From: Clostridiales bacterium
GTDB taxonomy: Bacteria > Bacillota > Clostridia > TANB77 > CAG-508
Assembly: GCA_004553715.1 (NCBI GenBank)
Contig: SFKP01000019.1
Span: 1-22,072 of the forward strand
Reading direction: 5' to 3'
DNA length: 22,072 bases
In this document: one piece after another, positions 8,171 through 17,091 of the stretch
Layout of the letters: every line of letters starts with the position of its first letter
Position numbering within the stretch: the first letter of the stretch is position 1
Made by a program: the position numbers and the translations under genes
The notes under the pieces: model-generated
Told to the model about the DNA's origin: nothing
The model's input: only the letters and a program-made list of their open reading frames with translations
Databases searched by the model: none

Positions 8171-10135
8171 CTAATACAAAATTACTTTAGTTTCTTTTTC
8201 CACTTGTATTCCCTTCTTAGGAATTTGATCTTTTACTATGCTATCATCAGCCAAATCTTCTTCTAAAATTGTTTGTAAATTTGATTCTTTTAAAATCTTC
8301 TTAGCCTCTTTAACACTTAAGCCTGTCACTTCTGGAACTGATACATATTCTTTTTCTTCTTCTTGTTTTTTTATTTCTAAATATGGTAATACTTCTGCGA
8401 GAACTTCACCTGCAAGTGGTGCTGCAACAACACCCCCTTGGTGTCCTCCTACTCCTGTTGGGTTGTATAATATAACAATCATTACAATTTCCGGGTCGTT
8501 AATATCTGCTACTGCCACAAAAGATGTAACATACTTTCCTGTATTTACTCCATCTTCTGATGTCCCAGTTTTTCCGCCTATTGCATATCCTGCTACTTGT
8601 GCATTTTTCCCTGTCCCTTCTTCAACAACAGATTCCATCATACTTAATACTTTTTTTGCATTCTCTTCTGAAATTACCTGTTCTCCTTCTTCTATTAGTA
8701 TTTCTTTTACTTCTTTTGTTTTACCATCTACTGTTGCTTTTACAATTCTAGGATTTACCTCTTTACCATTGTTTGCAATTGTTCCTACTAGTTTTATCAT
8801 TTGAATTGGCGTAATTTCAAATCTTTGACCAAATGATATTGTAGCAAGTTCTACGGGTCCTATTTTTTCTTTTTTCAAGAAAATACTTCCAGCTTCTCCT
8901 GGTAAGTCTATCCCTGTTTTTTTTAATAATCCAAATTTTTCAAGATATTCATAGTATTTATCTACTCCTATTTTTTGCCCTAATCCAATAAACACAGGAT
9001 TACACGAATTCATCAAAGCTTCTCTTAAACTTTGAGATCCATGTGGTCTATAATACCTCCAGCATCTAATTTTCGTACCTGCAATATTAATAGAACCTGA
9101 ACAGCAAAACTCACCACTTCTATCAGTATCAGTAATTCCTTCTTCTAGTGCTGCAGACGCTGTAAGAAGCTTAAAAGTAGACCCCGGCTCATATGTATCT
9201 GATATTGCTTTATTTCTCCACATTTTTTGAAGGTTTTCTGTTTTTTCTTTTGATGATAATTCTTGCCATACTGCTTTTAAATTTTCATCATTTATAGTAT
9301 ATGGATTGTTCAAATCATAATTTGGGTAATTTGCCATTGCCAAAATATCTCCGTTTTTAGGATTCATTATTATAATATTTCCACCATCTGTACAAACGTT
9401 ATCTATACACATTTGCATAAGATATTTTTCAGCAATTGATTGAATTGTCATATCTATAGTTAATATGATGTCATCTCCATCTATTGCTGCAACATAGTCT
9501 TCGCCTTCATTCTGCAAGCTTCCCCCTGTTGCACTTCTTAATTTTAATATTTTCCCAGGTGTTCCTTTTAATATATCATCATATGCACTTTCTAGGCCTT
9601 CTAATCCTTGGTTATCACTTCCTGTAAAGCCAATAATATTAGAAGCAAGCGTACTATATGGATAATATCTTTTTGTATCTTCATCAATATTTATTCCTTC
9701 TGTTATATCGTTTTCTTCCATCCAAACTCTTAGTTTATCTGTTAAATCTTTATCTACTTTTTTTACAATTGTTTCTATTGAGCTGTTTTTAGAAACCTTT
9801 TTTAAAACCTCTTCATAATCTAATGAAAATATATCGCTAATTACTCGTGCACATTTTTCTTTTTGCTCTTTAGGTATATTTGTAGGATTTACTGATATCG
9901 TTTCTGTGCTAGCACTAACAGCAAATGCTATTTTACCACTACAATCGAAAATAGTTCCTCTTTTAGGGTTAATTTTTCTATTCAAAGTTTGCCTTGCATA
10001 TGCCATTGATTGTAATTCTGAACCTTCTACTAACTGTAAATATCCAATTCTTATAATTAACAATGTACAAATTGTTAATATTATATAAAACATATTTCTT
10101 ATACGCTTTTTTCTGCTAATATTAGTTGTTGACAT
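8171..10135 (-). CDS. spoVD: Class B penicillin-binding protein, SpoVD/PBP2 type
   Basis: This peptidoglycan transpeptidase has 654 residues. A single membrane anchor spans about residues 13-33, followed by the dimerisation region with RKINPKRGTIFD. The transpeptidase domain carries EPGSTFK (active-site serine near residue 318), MNSCNP (near 375) and GGKTGTSED (near 522). One PASTA domain forms the C terminus (SVPEVTGLSVKEAKKIL). The ATG at 10135 follows AAGGAAGG. Its place just before murE matches Bacillus spoVD; PASTA-bearing division PBPs look alike, so septal versus sporulation use is open. A hairpin with a T run lies between it and any upstream promoter. No in-frame CGG codon is present. 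Confidence 0.92.
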   Translation of the reverse strand: MSTTNISRKKRIRNMFYIILTICTLLIIRIGYLQLVEGSELQSMAYARQTLNRKINPKRGTIFDCSGKIAFAVSASTETISVNPTNIPKEQKEKCARVISDIFSLDYEEVLKKVSKNSSIETIVKKVDKDLTDKLRVWMEENDITEGINIDEDTKRYYPYSTLASNIIGFTGSDNQGLEGLESAYDDILKGTPGKILKLRSATGGSLQNEGEDYVAAIDGDDIILTIDMTIQSIAEKYLMQMCIDNVCTDGGNIIIMNPKNGDILAMANYPNYDLNNPYTINDENLKAVWQELSSKEKTENLQKMWRNKAISDTYEPGSTFKLLTASAALEEGITDTDRSGEFCCSGSINIAGTKIRCWRYYRPHGSQSLREALMNSCNPVFIGLGQKIGVDKYYEYLEKFGLLKKTGIDLPGEAGSIFLKKEKIGPVELATISFGQRFEITPIQMIKLVGTIANNGKEVNPRIVKATVDGKTKEVKEILIEEGEQVISEENAKKVLSMMESVVEEGTGKNAQVAGYAIGGKTGTSEDGVNTGKYVTSFVAVADINDPEIVMIVILYNPTGVGGHQGGVVAAPLAGEVLAEVLPYLEIKKQEEEKEYVSVPEVTGLSVKEAKKILKESNLQTILEEDLADDSIVKDQIPKKGIQVEKETKVILY

Positions 10136-10156
10136 CTTTTGATACCTTCCTTATAT

Positions 10157-10188
10157 AAAAAAATTGTTAATATAAATATATTAACAAT
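10157..10188 (-). terminator. Terminator-like hairpin in the PBP leader
   Basis: A perfect 12-bp inverted repeat (10163-10174 with 10177-10188) is followed on the minus strand by a run of six to seven T residues and then the PBP ribosome binding site. It lies only 22 bases from the start codon, with no convincing promoter in between. It may act as an attenuator, or end transcription from the tRNA gene. The stem is all A/T except two G-C pairs. Confidence 0.5.
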
Positions 10189-10294
10189 CATTTTTTATTA
10201 TTCATTGAACAAAAAGTCCGTTCCTTTGTTCAGAAAAAGAACGCTATATTTACATTTGGTAGAACAAGCCTTCAAGCCTGACTATGGACAAAAT

Positions 10295-10328
10295 AACAAC
10301 TCACAAACCATAATAGTTCGTGAGTTGT
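10295..10328 (-). terminator. Candidate terminator after tRNA-Gly
   Basis: A 14-base arm at 10315-10328 pairs with 10295-10308, with one G-T pair, around a 6-base loop. It starts 8 bases after the CCA end of the tRNA. The trailing sequence on the minus strand is ATTTTGT, a poor T run. Confidence 0.55.
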
Positions 10329-10335
10329 TTTCAAA

Positions 10336-10409
<74 letters not shown>

Positions 10410-10429
10410 ATTACTTGCTACAGTTTTAT

Positions 10430-10458
10430 ATTATAGAGGTTTTTTTTAGGTTTGTCAA
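10430..10458 (-). promoter_or_regulatory. Consensus sigma-A promoter of tRNA-Gly
   Basis: TTGACA, exactly 17 bases, and TATAAT: both boxes match consensus perfectly. Initiation would fall near 10423, about 14 bases before the mature tRNA end. Such strength fits a stable RNA gene. Confidence 0.85.
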
Positions 10459-10487
10459 TATTTTTTTAAAAATTTTTTCTTTTTTTA

Positions 10488-10516
10488 TTTACAAATATAT
10501 TTATCTAATATAAAAT
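10488..10516 (+). promoter_or_regulatory. Candidate promoter of the tsaE-tsaB-rimI-lonB operon
   Basis: TTTACA, a 17-base spacer and TAAAAT lie just ahead of the tsaE ribosome binding site. It is divergent from the tRNA-Gly promoter, with the -35 boxes about 30 bases apart. Confidence 0.55.
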
Positions 10517-10534
10517 AATGGTGCAGGTGAGTAT

Positions 10535-10993
10535 ATGTATAAATTTATTTCGCATAGCGAAGATGAAACTAAACAATTTGCATATAAACTTGCTTCTAGA
10601 CTTAATATTGGCGATATTATATTGCTAGTAGGAGATTTAGGAGCTGGTAAGACTAAATTTACTGAAGGGCTCCTATCTTTTTGGAACTTACAAGATGAAA
10701 TTTCTAGCCCTACTTTTACTATTGTAAATGAATATAATACTCAAAATATAAACATATATCATTTTGATGTATATAGATTATCAGATGTTGATGAATTTTT
10801 TGCAATCGGTGGTCTAGAATATTTTGAAAATGGCATTTCTATAATAGAATGGGGAGATATTATCGAGGATATTATTCCAAAAGATTTTATTAAAATTACT
10901 ATTTTGAAAGATGAAAATAATCTTAATTTAAGAACTTTTGATATTAGTCCTAATTCTACTCGCTTAGAAAATGTTATTAAGGAGTTATTTTAA
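10535..10993 (+). CDS. tsaE: tRNA t6A37 synthesis ATPase TsaE
   Basis: TsaE is the small ATPase that partners TsaB and TsaD in making the t6A37 modification of ANN-decoding tRNAs. The P-loop LVGDLGAGKTKF is near residues 33-44; SPTFTIVNEY and the HFDVYRL segment follow, all family-typical. The length of 152 residues is normal. The ATG follows AGGTGAG. Its stop TAA overlaps the tsaB ATG by one base (TAATG), so the two are coupled. The only CGG trinucleotide in it spans ATC-GGT and is out of frame. Confidence 0.96.
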   Translation: MYKFISHSEDETKQFAYKLASRLNIGDIILLVGDLGAGKTKFTEGLLSFWNLQDEISSPTFTIVNEYNTQNINIYHFDVYRLSDVDEFFAIGGLEYFENGISIIEWGDIIEDIIPKDFIKITILKDENNLNLRTFDISPNSTRLENVIKELF

Positions 10994-11654
10994 TGAAAAT
11001 TTTAGCAATTTCTACTTCCAGCAAAGTTTGCTCTGTTGCCTTACTAGATAATGATGTTTGTATAAAAGAATTAAATATTATAGATGAAAAAACTCATTCA
11101 GAAAATCTGCTTCCACTTATAGATAAATTACTTAAAGAAACAAATGTGGATATATCTGATATAGAGTTAATTGCTTGTGATAATGGTCCTCGGTTCTTTT
11201 ACAGGTATTAGAATTCGGTATATCACTTGTTAAAGGTATTGCTGAAGCTCTAAATATCCCAGTTGTTTCTATTACCTCATTAGAATCCCTTTCTCTTAAT
11301 GTTAAAAGCAATTTCGATTACATTTGTTCATTAATAGATGCAAGGAACAATCAAGTTTATGCTGGTGTTTTTGATAAGTCACATCTTTTACAAGGTAATT
11401 ATTTAGCAGATGATTTTAACACTATTTTAGATTCCTTGAAAATATATCCAAATATAGTTTTTGTAGGTGATGGTGCCGAGCTTCATAAAGAAACTATTTC
11501 AAATATTGCTTTAGATAACCTTATTCATGCTAAAAATGTTGGTATTCTAGCATACAATAAATATATTAATGGTAAAATAGAATCTGCAGACTCTATTTTA
11601 CCTCTTTACCTTAGAAAATCTCAAGCCGAAAGGATGAAACCTTCTAATGAATGA
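10993..11654 (+). CDS. tsaB: tRNA t6A37 synthesis protein TsaB; needs two +1 shifts at CGG
   Basis: TsaB is the inactive TsaD-like partner in t6A synthesis. The frame opens with MKILAISTSSKVCSVALL and runs to ACDNGP. It then meets CGG at 11191-11193. Skipping that C gives GSFTGIRI, and a second CGG at 11216-11218 must be treated the same way to give GISLVKGIAEALNIPV. The result is a continuous 219-residue protein of usual length with the signature NGPGSFTGIRIG, whose Gly67 and Gly75 are exactly the two recoded positions. Skipping neither stops after six more codons, and skipping only the first stops five codons past the second. It overlaps tsaE by 1 base and rimI by 8. Confidence 0.92.
11191..11193 (+). 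other. First CGG +1 recoding site in tsaB (Gly67)
   Basis: The incoming codons GGT-CCT-CGG-TTC should read GGT-CCT-GGT-TCT. The glycine belongs to the conserved GPGSFTG motif. In the unshifted frame a TAG follows six codons later. Confidence 0.88.
11216..11218 (+). other. Second CGG +1 recoding site in tsaB (Gly75)
   Basis: After the first shift the frame reads AGA-ATT-CGG-TAT where AGA-ATT-GGT-ATA is needed. The site is only 25 bases after the first one. Both shifts move the same way, so the second does not cancel the first. Confidence 0.88.
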
Positions 11655-12112
11655 TGTTTTAATTCAAAAAATGCAGTTGGAGGATTTAGATAAAATAACT
11701 TCTAATTTGCAAACTGATTTTGATGACTTTTGGAATATTAATATTTTAAAAAGTGAATTAGAAAATGAACATTCTATATTCTTTCTAATAAAAAAGGAAA
11801 CTGAAATTGTTGGTTTTGCAGGGCTTTGGGAATCAGTAGACGATATTCATTTAACAAATATTGTAATAAAAAAAGCCTATAGAGGCAAACGGTTATAGCA
11901 AAATTTTATTAGAACATCTAATAAATACTGCAAAATCTTATAATAAAGATTCGTTAACATTAGAGGTTAATGAAAATAATTATATTGCAAAAGAATTATA
12001 TTTAAAATACGGTTTTAAAATCCTTGGTACAAGGAAAAAATATTATAATAATAAGGATAATGCACTTATTATGACATTATTCTTTAGGGAGGAAACAAAT
12101 GAAGAAAAATGA
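11647..12112 (+). CDS. rimI: RimI-like protein N-acetyltransferase; needs one +1 shift at CGG
   Basis: This is a GNAT-fold acetyltransferase of the RimI group, which acetylates protein N termini such as ribosomal protein S18. The first frame reads to AYRGK. CGG at 11890-11892 is followed by TTA and a TAG stop. Skipping the C gives GYSKILLEHLINTA and a C-terminal half ending KYGFKILGTRKKYYNNKDNALIMTLFF, so the product is 154 residues, as expected. The recoded Gly82 is part of the acetyl-CoA pyrophosphate loop (R-G-K-G-Y-S). It overlaps tsaB by 8 bases and lonB by 14, the usual tsaE-tsaB-rimI order. Confidence 0.9.
11890..11892 (+). other. CGG +1 recoding site in rimI (Gly82)
   Basis: The frame reads GGC-AAA-CGG-TTA-TAG, whereas the family needs GGC-AAA-GGT-TAT-AGC. 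The unshifted product would end one codon after the CGG and lose half of the fold. Confidence 0.88.
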
Positions 12113-14481
12113 ATTACAATACAAAGATTTAAAAAATATATGTAATCCTGACATATTTGATTTTGAAACAACTTCAGAGGTTGATAATTTAGAATCTGTT
12201 TATGGTCAAGATCGCCGGAATAAACGCAATCGAATTTGGATTAAATATCAATACCAAAGGCTATAACCTATATTTGGAAGGTCCCGCTGGCGTTGGCAAA
12301 ACAATGTATACCAAAAGACGCGTATCAGAATTCGCATCTACCAAAAAGGTACCCGATGACTGGTGTTATATATATAACTTTGATAATCCAAATGAACCTG
12401 TTGCAGTTTCACTTCCTGCTGGTACGGGTAAAGATTTCAAAGAAGCAATGGACTCTTTTATTGATGATATAAAAAAATATCTACAAAGAACCTTCACAAA
12501 TGAAGATTTTGAAAAAGAAAAGAATCTTATAAAACAAAGCTTTGAGCAGAAAAGAACAAAACTTTTAGATTCTTTAAATAAAGAATCACTAAAATATGGA
12601 TTTCAAGTAAAAACAGCTCCAAACGGAATATATATGATGCCTGTAATTGATGGTAAAACCATTGAAGAAGATGAGTTTGAAAAATTAGATGAAGATGTAA
12701 AAAAAGATTTTGAAGAAAAATCTAATGTTGTTCAAGATCAAATTATTTCAGCAATTACACAAATCAAATCAATTGAAAAAGAATCTGATAAAAAGGTTGA
12801 AGAATGGCAATCTAATATTGCACTTCTAACCATAAATGCTCATATTAATCCATTACGAACATTATATAAAAAGAATAAAAAAATTGTAAAATTTTTAGAT
12901 GATATAAAAAAAGATGTATTAAAAAATTTAAATTGCTTTATCCACGAAGTAAGTACTCCATCAAATAATCCAAATATTAAACCAGAAACTGAAAAGCCTT
13001 GGCTTAACTATAGAGTAAATCTTTTTGTGGACAATAGTAAGTTAGAAGGTGCTCCAGTAATTATGGATTCTAACTATTTATACCATAATTTATTTGGAAA
13101 ACTTGAATATGAAAATCAATATGGAACACTAAAAACTGATTATACAATGATTAAACCTGGGTTGTTACATCAAGCAAATGGTGGTTATATCATTTTACAA
13201 GCAAAAGATCTTTTAGACAATCCTATTTCTTATGATGCTCTTAAAAAAGCTTTATTAGTAAAAGAAATAAGTATTGAAAATAACACTGAACAGCGTTCAT
13301 ATATGGTTATGATTTCTTTAAAACCAGAACCTATCCCTCTAAATGTAAAAGTTTTATTGCTTGGAGATGCCAATATTTACCACACTTTACTTGCAATAGA
13401 CCCTGATTTTAAAAAACTATTTAAAATAAAAGCAGAATTTGAAGAATCTGCTCCTAGAAATATTGATAATATCAAAAAGCTTTCACAATTCATCCATGGA
13501 TATTGTGAAAAAGAAGAATGTTTACCTTTAGATAGAACTGCTATGGCAAAGGTTGTAGAATTTGCTTCATATCTTGCTGGAGACAAAGAAAAACTTTCAA
13601 CACATTTTAGTGAAATTGGTGAAATTGTTTCAGAAGCCTCTACTTGGGCAAAACTTTCAAAGAAAAAAGTTATAACAGATAATTTTATTAATATGGCTCT
13701 ATCTCAAAGGACAGAAAGAGTTAAACAATATGATGAAAAATATTCTGAAATGATTAAAGATAACACTTTACTTATTGAAACTGAAGGTAGTGAAGTTGGT
13801 GTTATTAACGGATTAACCGTTATGACTATTGGAGATTATACTTTTGGAAAACCAGCAAAAATTACTGCAAATACTTATATGGGTAAAACCGGCATTGTAA
13901 ATATTGAAAGAGAAGTTGAATTGTCTGGTTCTACTCACTCAAAAGGTGTTCTAATCTTAGCAGGATATTTAGGTGAAAAATTTGCACAGGAAGTACCTTT
14001 ATCATTAACTGCAAGTATTTGTTTTGAACAACTTTATGGTGGTGTTGATGGAGATAGTGCTTCTAGTACAGAAGCTTATGCTATACTTTCTAGCTTGTCA
14101 GGAATACCTATCAAGCAATCTATCGCAGTCACAGGTTCTGTCAATCAAAAAGGATTAATCCAACCTATTGGTGGAGTTAATGAGAAAATAGAAGGATTCT
14201 ACCATATCTGTAAATTACGTGGTCTGAATGATGAACAAGGTGTAATAATTCCTATTCAAAATATAAGGAATTTGCATTTATCAGAAGAAATAATTGAAGC
14301 CGTAAAGTGCGGAAAATTCCATATATATGCGGTTTCAACAATAGATGAGGGAATTGAAATTTTAACTGGTGTACCTGCTGGCAAGAAAAATGAACAAGGA
14401 CATTTCCCTGCTGGAACAATTAACTATTTAGCACAAGAAAAATTAAATAAATATTATAAAAATAGCATTAAAAGTCAGTAG
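12099..14481 (+). CDS. LonB-type ATP-dependent protease (AAA_32 plus Lon S16 domain); needs one +1 shift at CGG
   Basis: This is a soluble ATP-dependent serine protease of the bacterial Lon-related group. The ATG at 12099 is preceded by AGGGAGG inside rimI. The N-terminal residues LKNICNPDIFDFETTSEVDN are typical of the AAA_32 family. The frame then meets CGG at 12216-12218, codon 40, and skipping the C yields YGQDRGINAIEFGLNI. A Walker A motif GPAGVGKT follows near residue 63. The Lon protease domain at the C terminus has the catalytic serine in DGDSASS (near 652) and lysine in GGVNEKIEGF (near 696). The total of 793 residues is normal. Without the shift translation ends about 16 codons later, before the ATPase domain. 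A translation restart at 12202 would lack a ribosome binding site. Confidence 0.92.
12216..12218 (+). other. CGG +1 recoding site in the LonB-type gene (Gly40)
   Basis: The incoming codons GAT-CGC-CGG-AAT become GAT-CGC-GGA-ATA. The codon just before is CGC, so this gene uses an arginine CGC immediately next to the unread CGG. In related proteins small residues (Ala or Gly) occupy this position. Confidence 0.8.
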
Positions 14482-14501
14482 ATAATGCTTTGTATAGATA
14501 T

Positions 14502-14532
14502 ACCCGCTCCACTGGAATGGAGCGGGTTTTTA
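14502..14532 (+). terminator. Intrinsic terminator of the tsaE-lonB operon
   Basis: ACCCGCTCCA (14502-14511) pairs perfectly with TGGAGCGGGT (14518-14527) around a 6-base loop, and a T run follows. It is GC-rich for this genome and is the best terminator in the window. Confidence 0.95.
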
Positions 14533-14559
14533 TACAATACCATAAAATGTACAAGGTAT

Positions 14560-14588
14560 TTGCTATACAATAATTTTTATAGTATAAT
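14560..14588 (+). promoter_or_regulatory. Promoter of rluA, probably leaderless
   Basis: TTGCTA, a 17-base spacer and a perfect TATAAT end 7 bases before the rluA ATG at 14596. Transcription would start at or next to the A of the start codon, leaving no room for a ribosome binding site; none is seen. Confidence 0.65.
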
Positions 14589-14595
14589 TTATTAT

Positions 14596-15451
14596 ATGAA
14601 AAATTTAGTTGTTGAAAAAAAATATAATAATTATAATTTAATCGATTACCTTCAAGCAAATTTTGATGGTCTAACAAAATCCACTATTTTCAAGGCTCTT
14701 AGGAATAAAGACATCATCATTAATAATGTTAGAATTCGCGAAAATGTTAAAGTGTTTAATGATGACGAAGTAACTATCTATATTACTGATAAATATCTTT
14801 ATAAACAAATAGAGTTTCAAAAAGTATATGAAGATGAAAATATTCTTATTGTATCAAAGCCAATTGATATTGAAGTAGTTTCAGAAGACAAAGGAAAAAC
14901 TACCTTAGCAACAATTCTATCACAAGAATACGATTTCATTATGCCTTGCCACAGAATAGATAGAAATACTACAGGTTTAGTTTTATTTGCAAAAAATAAT
15001 AATGCTCTTGATATTTTATTAGAGAAGTTTAAATTGGGTGAAATTGATAAATATTATAAATGCCAAGTTTATGGAATTCCAGAGAAACAAGAAGCTACTT
15101 TAGAAGCCTATTTATTTAAAGATAGCAAAAAATCTTTAGTATATATATCTGATACTCCGAAAAAAGGTTATATAAAAATTCTAACGTCATATAAAGTTTT
15201 AGATATAAATAAATCCTCTAAAACAAGCACTTTAGAAGTTAAATTGCATACTGGCAGAACTCATCAAATTCGTGCGCATTTAGCTCATATTGGTCTTCCA
15301 ATTATAGGCGATGGCAAATATCGGAAAATATGATATAAATAAAAAATTTAAAAAATCTACTCAAGAATTATGTAGTTATAAACTGTGCTTTAATTTTAAA
15401 ACTGATGCTGGAATATTAAATTATTTGAACAAAAAAGAAGTTAAATTATAA
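14596..15451 (+). CDS. RluA-family 23S rRNA/tRNA pseudouridine synthase; needs one +1 shift at CGG
   Basis: This enzyme converts specific uridines of rRNA or tRNA to pseudouridine. An N-terminal S4 RNA-binding domain (LIDYLQANFDGLTKSTI, about residues 12-60) is followed by the catalytic domain with HRIDRNTTGLVLFAK, where Asp122 is the nucleophile, and by HTGRTHQIRAHLAHIGLPIIGD. The frame then meets CGG at 15322-15324 and would stop three codons later. Skipping the C gives GKYGKYDINKK and a normal tail ending YLNKKEVKL, 284 residues in all. The recoded Gly243 lies in the conserved GDxxYG region. The start is ATG 14596; an in-frame extension upstream crosses the terminator and is not coding. 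Confidence 0.92.
15322..15324 (+). other. CGG +1 recoding site in the rluA-type gene (Gly243)
   Basis: The codons AAA-TAT-CGG-AAA-ATA-TGA should read AAA-TAT-GGA-AAA-TAT-GAT. The 42 codons after the shift still look coding and end at a hairpin terminator, so the C-terminal tail has not decayed. Confidence 0.88.
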
Positions 15452-15470
15452 TTAACTTCTTTTTTGTGTA
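15431..15470. terminator. Bidirectional terminator between rluA and uraA
   Basis: AAAAAAGAAGTTAA and its complement TTAACTTCTTTTTT surround a short A/T loop and give A and T runs on the two strands. It overlaps the end of rluA and precedes the uraA stop at 15478 on the opposite strand. Confidence 0.85.
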
Positions 15471-15477
15471 TATATTT

Positions 15478-16830
15478 TTATGCCATTACTTTTTCTTTTT
15501 TACCCTTTTTTGCTTTAGGTTTTTTGTCACTATTTTTATTTATAACTTCTTCTTCCTCATCTGGTAAGAATAAATTTAGTAAAATTCCTACTATTGCAGC
15601 TAAGCTCATTCCTGTAATTGTTATTGATAAATCTCCATTTACTATTGATATTGCTGCTCCTCCTAATCCTAATACCAACATTGCAGAAGCTACAAGTACA
15701 TTCTTAGTTTTTCCAAAATCTATTTGATTTTTTACTAAAACTTTTAAACCATTTACTGCTATAAATCCATATAGAAGTAGTGAAACTCCTCCCAAAACTG
15801 CATTTGGAATTGTTGAGATTAGTGCAGTAAATTTACTGCAAAATCCTAATAAAATTGCAATTATTGCAGCAAGACCTATTACCCAAACTGAAGCTACTTT
15901 TGTCATCCCTACAACTGATGTATTTTCTCCATAAGTGGTATTTGCTGGTCCTCCAATTAAACCTGCAACAAATGTTGCAATACCATCACCCATTAAAGTT
16001 TTGTCTAAACCTGGTTCTCTTAATAAATCTTTATCAATAATTGAACTTAATGCTGTATGGTCTCCAATATGCTCTGCCATTGTTACTAATGCAATTGGTG
16101 CAATTGTTAATATTGCTGAAAAGCTTGGTGTATAATGTAAAAATGGTATTACAAAATGTGGAATACCTACAATTGATGCTTCTGAAACTGCTGTAAAATC
16201 TACTAACCCAAAACAAATTGATGAAATATATCCTACTACAATTCCTACTAAGAATGGTATTATTTTTAAAAATCCTTTTCCTCTTACTGCAACAATTGCT
16301 GTTGTAAGGAAAGTAATTAATGCAACAAGTAATGTTTTCCATTCGATAACCGATCCACTACTTATTCCAATTTGACTTACTGCAGATGGTGCTAGTCCTA
16401 AACCGATAATCATTATCATAGGTCCAATAACAATTGGTGGTAATAATTTGTCAATCCAATTTTTACCTATTAATTTAATGATCAATGCAAATATCACATA
16501 GATTAAACCTACTACCATAATTCCTGTCATTGCTCCAGAAATTCCACCTTTTATGTATGCTGCAATTAATGGTGAAATAAAAGCAAATGAGCTACCTAAA
16601 TAAACTGGTGATTTACCTCTTGTGCATAGTATGTAAATTAATGTTCCTATTCCTGATGAAACAAGTGCAACAGGTATTGTAAGTACCTCTTCCCCAGCTC
16701 CCGAATTTACTAAAATGGGTACTAATATTGTAGCCCCAAACATTGCAAAAACATGTTGCAATGCCAAAACTATCCATTTACCAATAGTTGGCTTTTCGTT
16801 AACATCTAAAAGTAATTTTTTCTCCTCCAT
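15478..16830 (-). CDS. uraA: Uracil/xanthine permease of the NCS2 family
   Basis: This is a nucleobase:cation symporter of 450 residues with many hydrophobic helices. Family motifs are the N-terminal LQHVFAMFGATILVPILVN, the half-helix PVYLGSSFAFISP, and the substrate region ALVTMAEHIGDH with GLIGGPANTTYGENTSV. The glutamates in AEHIGD and YGENT match those that contact uracil in UraA. The C terminus is a charged lysine-rich tail. AGGAGGAAG lies before the ATG. The leader carries a strong terminator, so expression is probably attenuated by a pyrimidine or purine signal; uracil is the most likely substrate, with xanthine less so. Confidence 0.92.
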   Translation of the reverse strand: MEEKKLLLDVNEKPTIGKWIVLALQHVFAMFGATILVPILVNSGAGEEVLTIPVALVSSGIGTLIYILCTRGKSPVYLGSSFAFISPLIAAYIKGGISGAMTGIMVVGLIYVIFALIIKLIGKNWIDKLLPPIVIGPMIMIIGLGLAPSAVSQIGISSGSVIEWKTLLVALITFLTTAIVAVRGKGFLKIIPFLVGIVVGYISSICFGLVDFTAVSEASIVGIPHFVIPFLHYTPSFSAILTIAPIALVTMAEHIGDHTALSSIIDKDLLREPGLDKTLMGDGIATFVAGLIGGPANTTYGENTSVVGMTKVASVWVIGLAAIIAILLGFCSKFTALISTIPNAVLGGVSLLLYGFIAVNGLKVLVKNQIDFGKTKNVLVASAMLVLGLGGAAISIVNGDLSITITGMSLAAIVGILLNLFLPDEEEEVINKNSDKKPKAKKGKKEKVMA

Positions 16831-16860
16831 ATCTTCCTCCTTATATATTTTTTAAAGCAC

Positions 16861-16895
16861 AAAAAAAATTCATCAAATAATAATATTTAATGAAT
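16861..16895 (-). terminator. Terminator (attenuator) in the uraA leader
   Basis: A 12-bp stem (16884-16895 with 16868-16879, one G-T pair) with a 4-base loop is followed by eight T residues on the minus strand. It sits between the promoter and the uraA ribosome binding site, so it must be bypassed for expression. No PyrR loop or known riboswitch core is recognised in the roughly 100 bases upstream of it. Confidence 0.75.
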
Positions 16896-17002
16896 AATAG
16901 AAAAAATAATATAATAAAATATGAAAGAATCTAAGAATAAGTTTGATATTGATTTTGTTCTCTTTATTACAAAATTCTTCATATTTTTTGCACCCTTGTG
17001 CT

Positions 17003-17031
17003 ATATTAGCATATAACAAATCAAAAAGCAA
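17003..17031 (-). promoter_or_regulatory. Candidate promoter of uraA
   Basis: TTGCTT, a 17-base spacer and TAATAT predict initiation near 16996 and a leader of about 165 bases. The leader starts with a small GCAC-GTGC hairpin and contains the terminator at 16861-16895. Confidence 0.55.
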
Positions 17032-17091
17032 GCATTTTTGAAAATTTTTTATAAATTATAGTTACAGTTTAGACTAATTAATATATAATCC

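Noticed and set aside
12202..12216. Independent start of the LonB-type protein at 12202
   Set aside because: There is no ribosome binding site at that ATG. The upstream frame from 12099 encodes the family-typical N terminus behind AGGGAGG and joins through the CGG.
14485..14595. N-terminal extension of the rluA-type gene
   Set aside because: This stretch contains the operon terminator and the rluA promoter. The S4 domain starts properly from the ATG at 14596.
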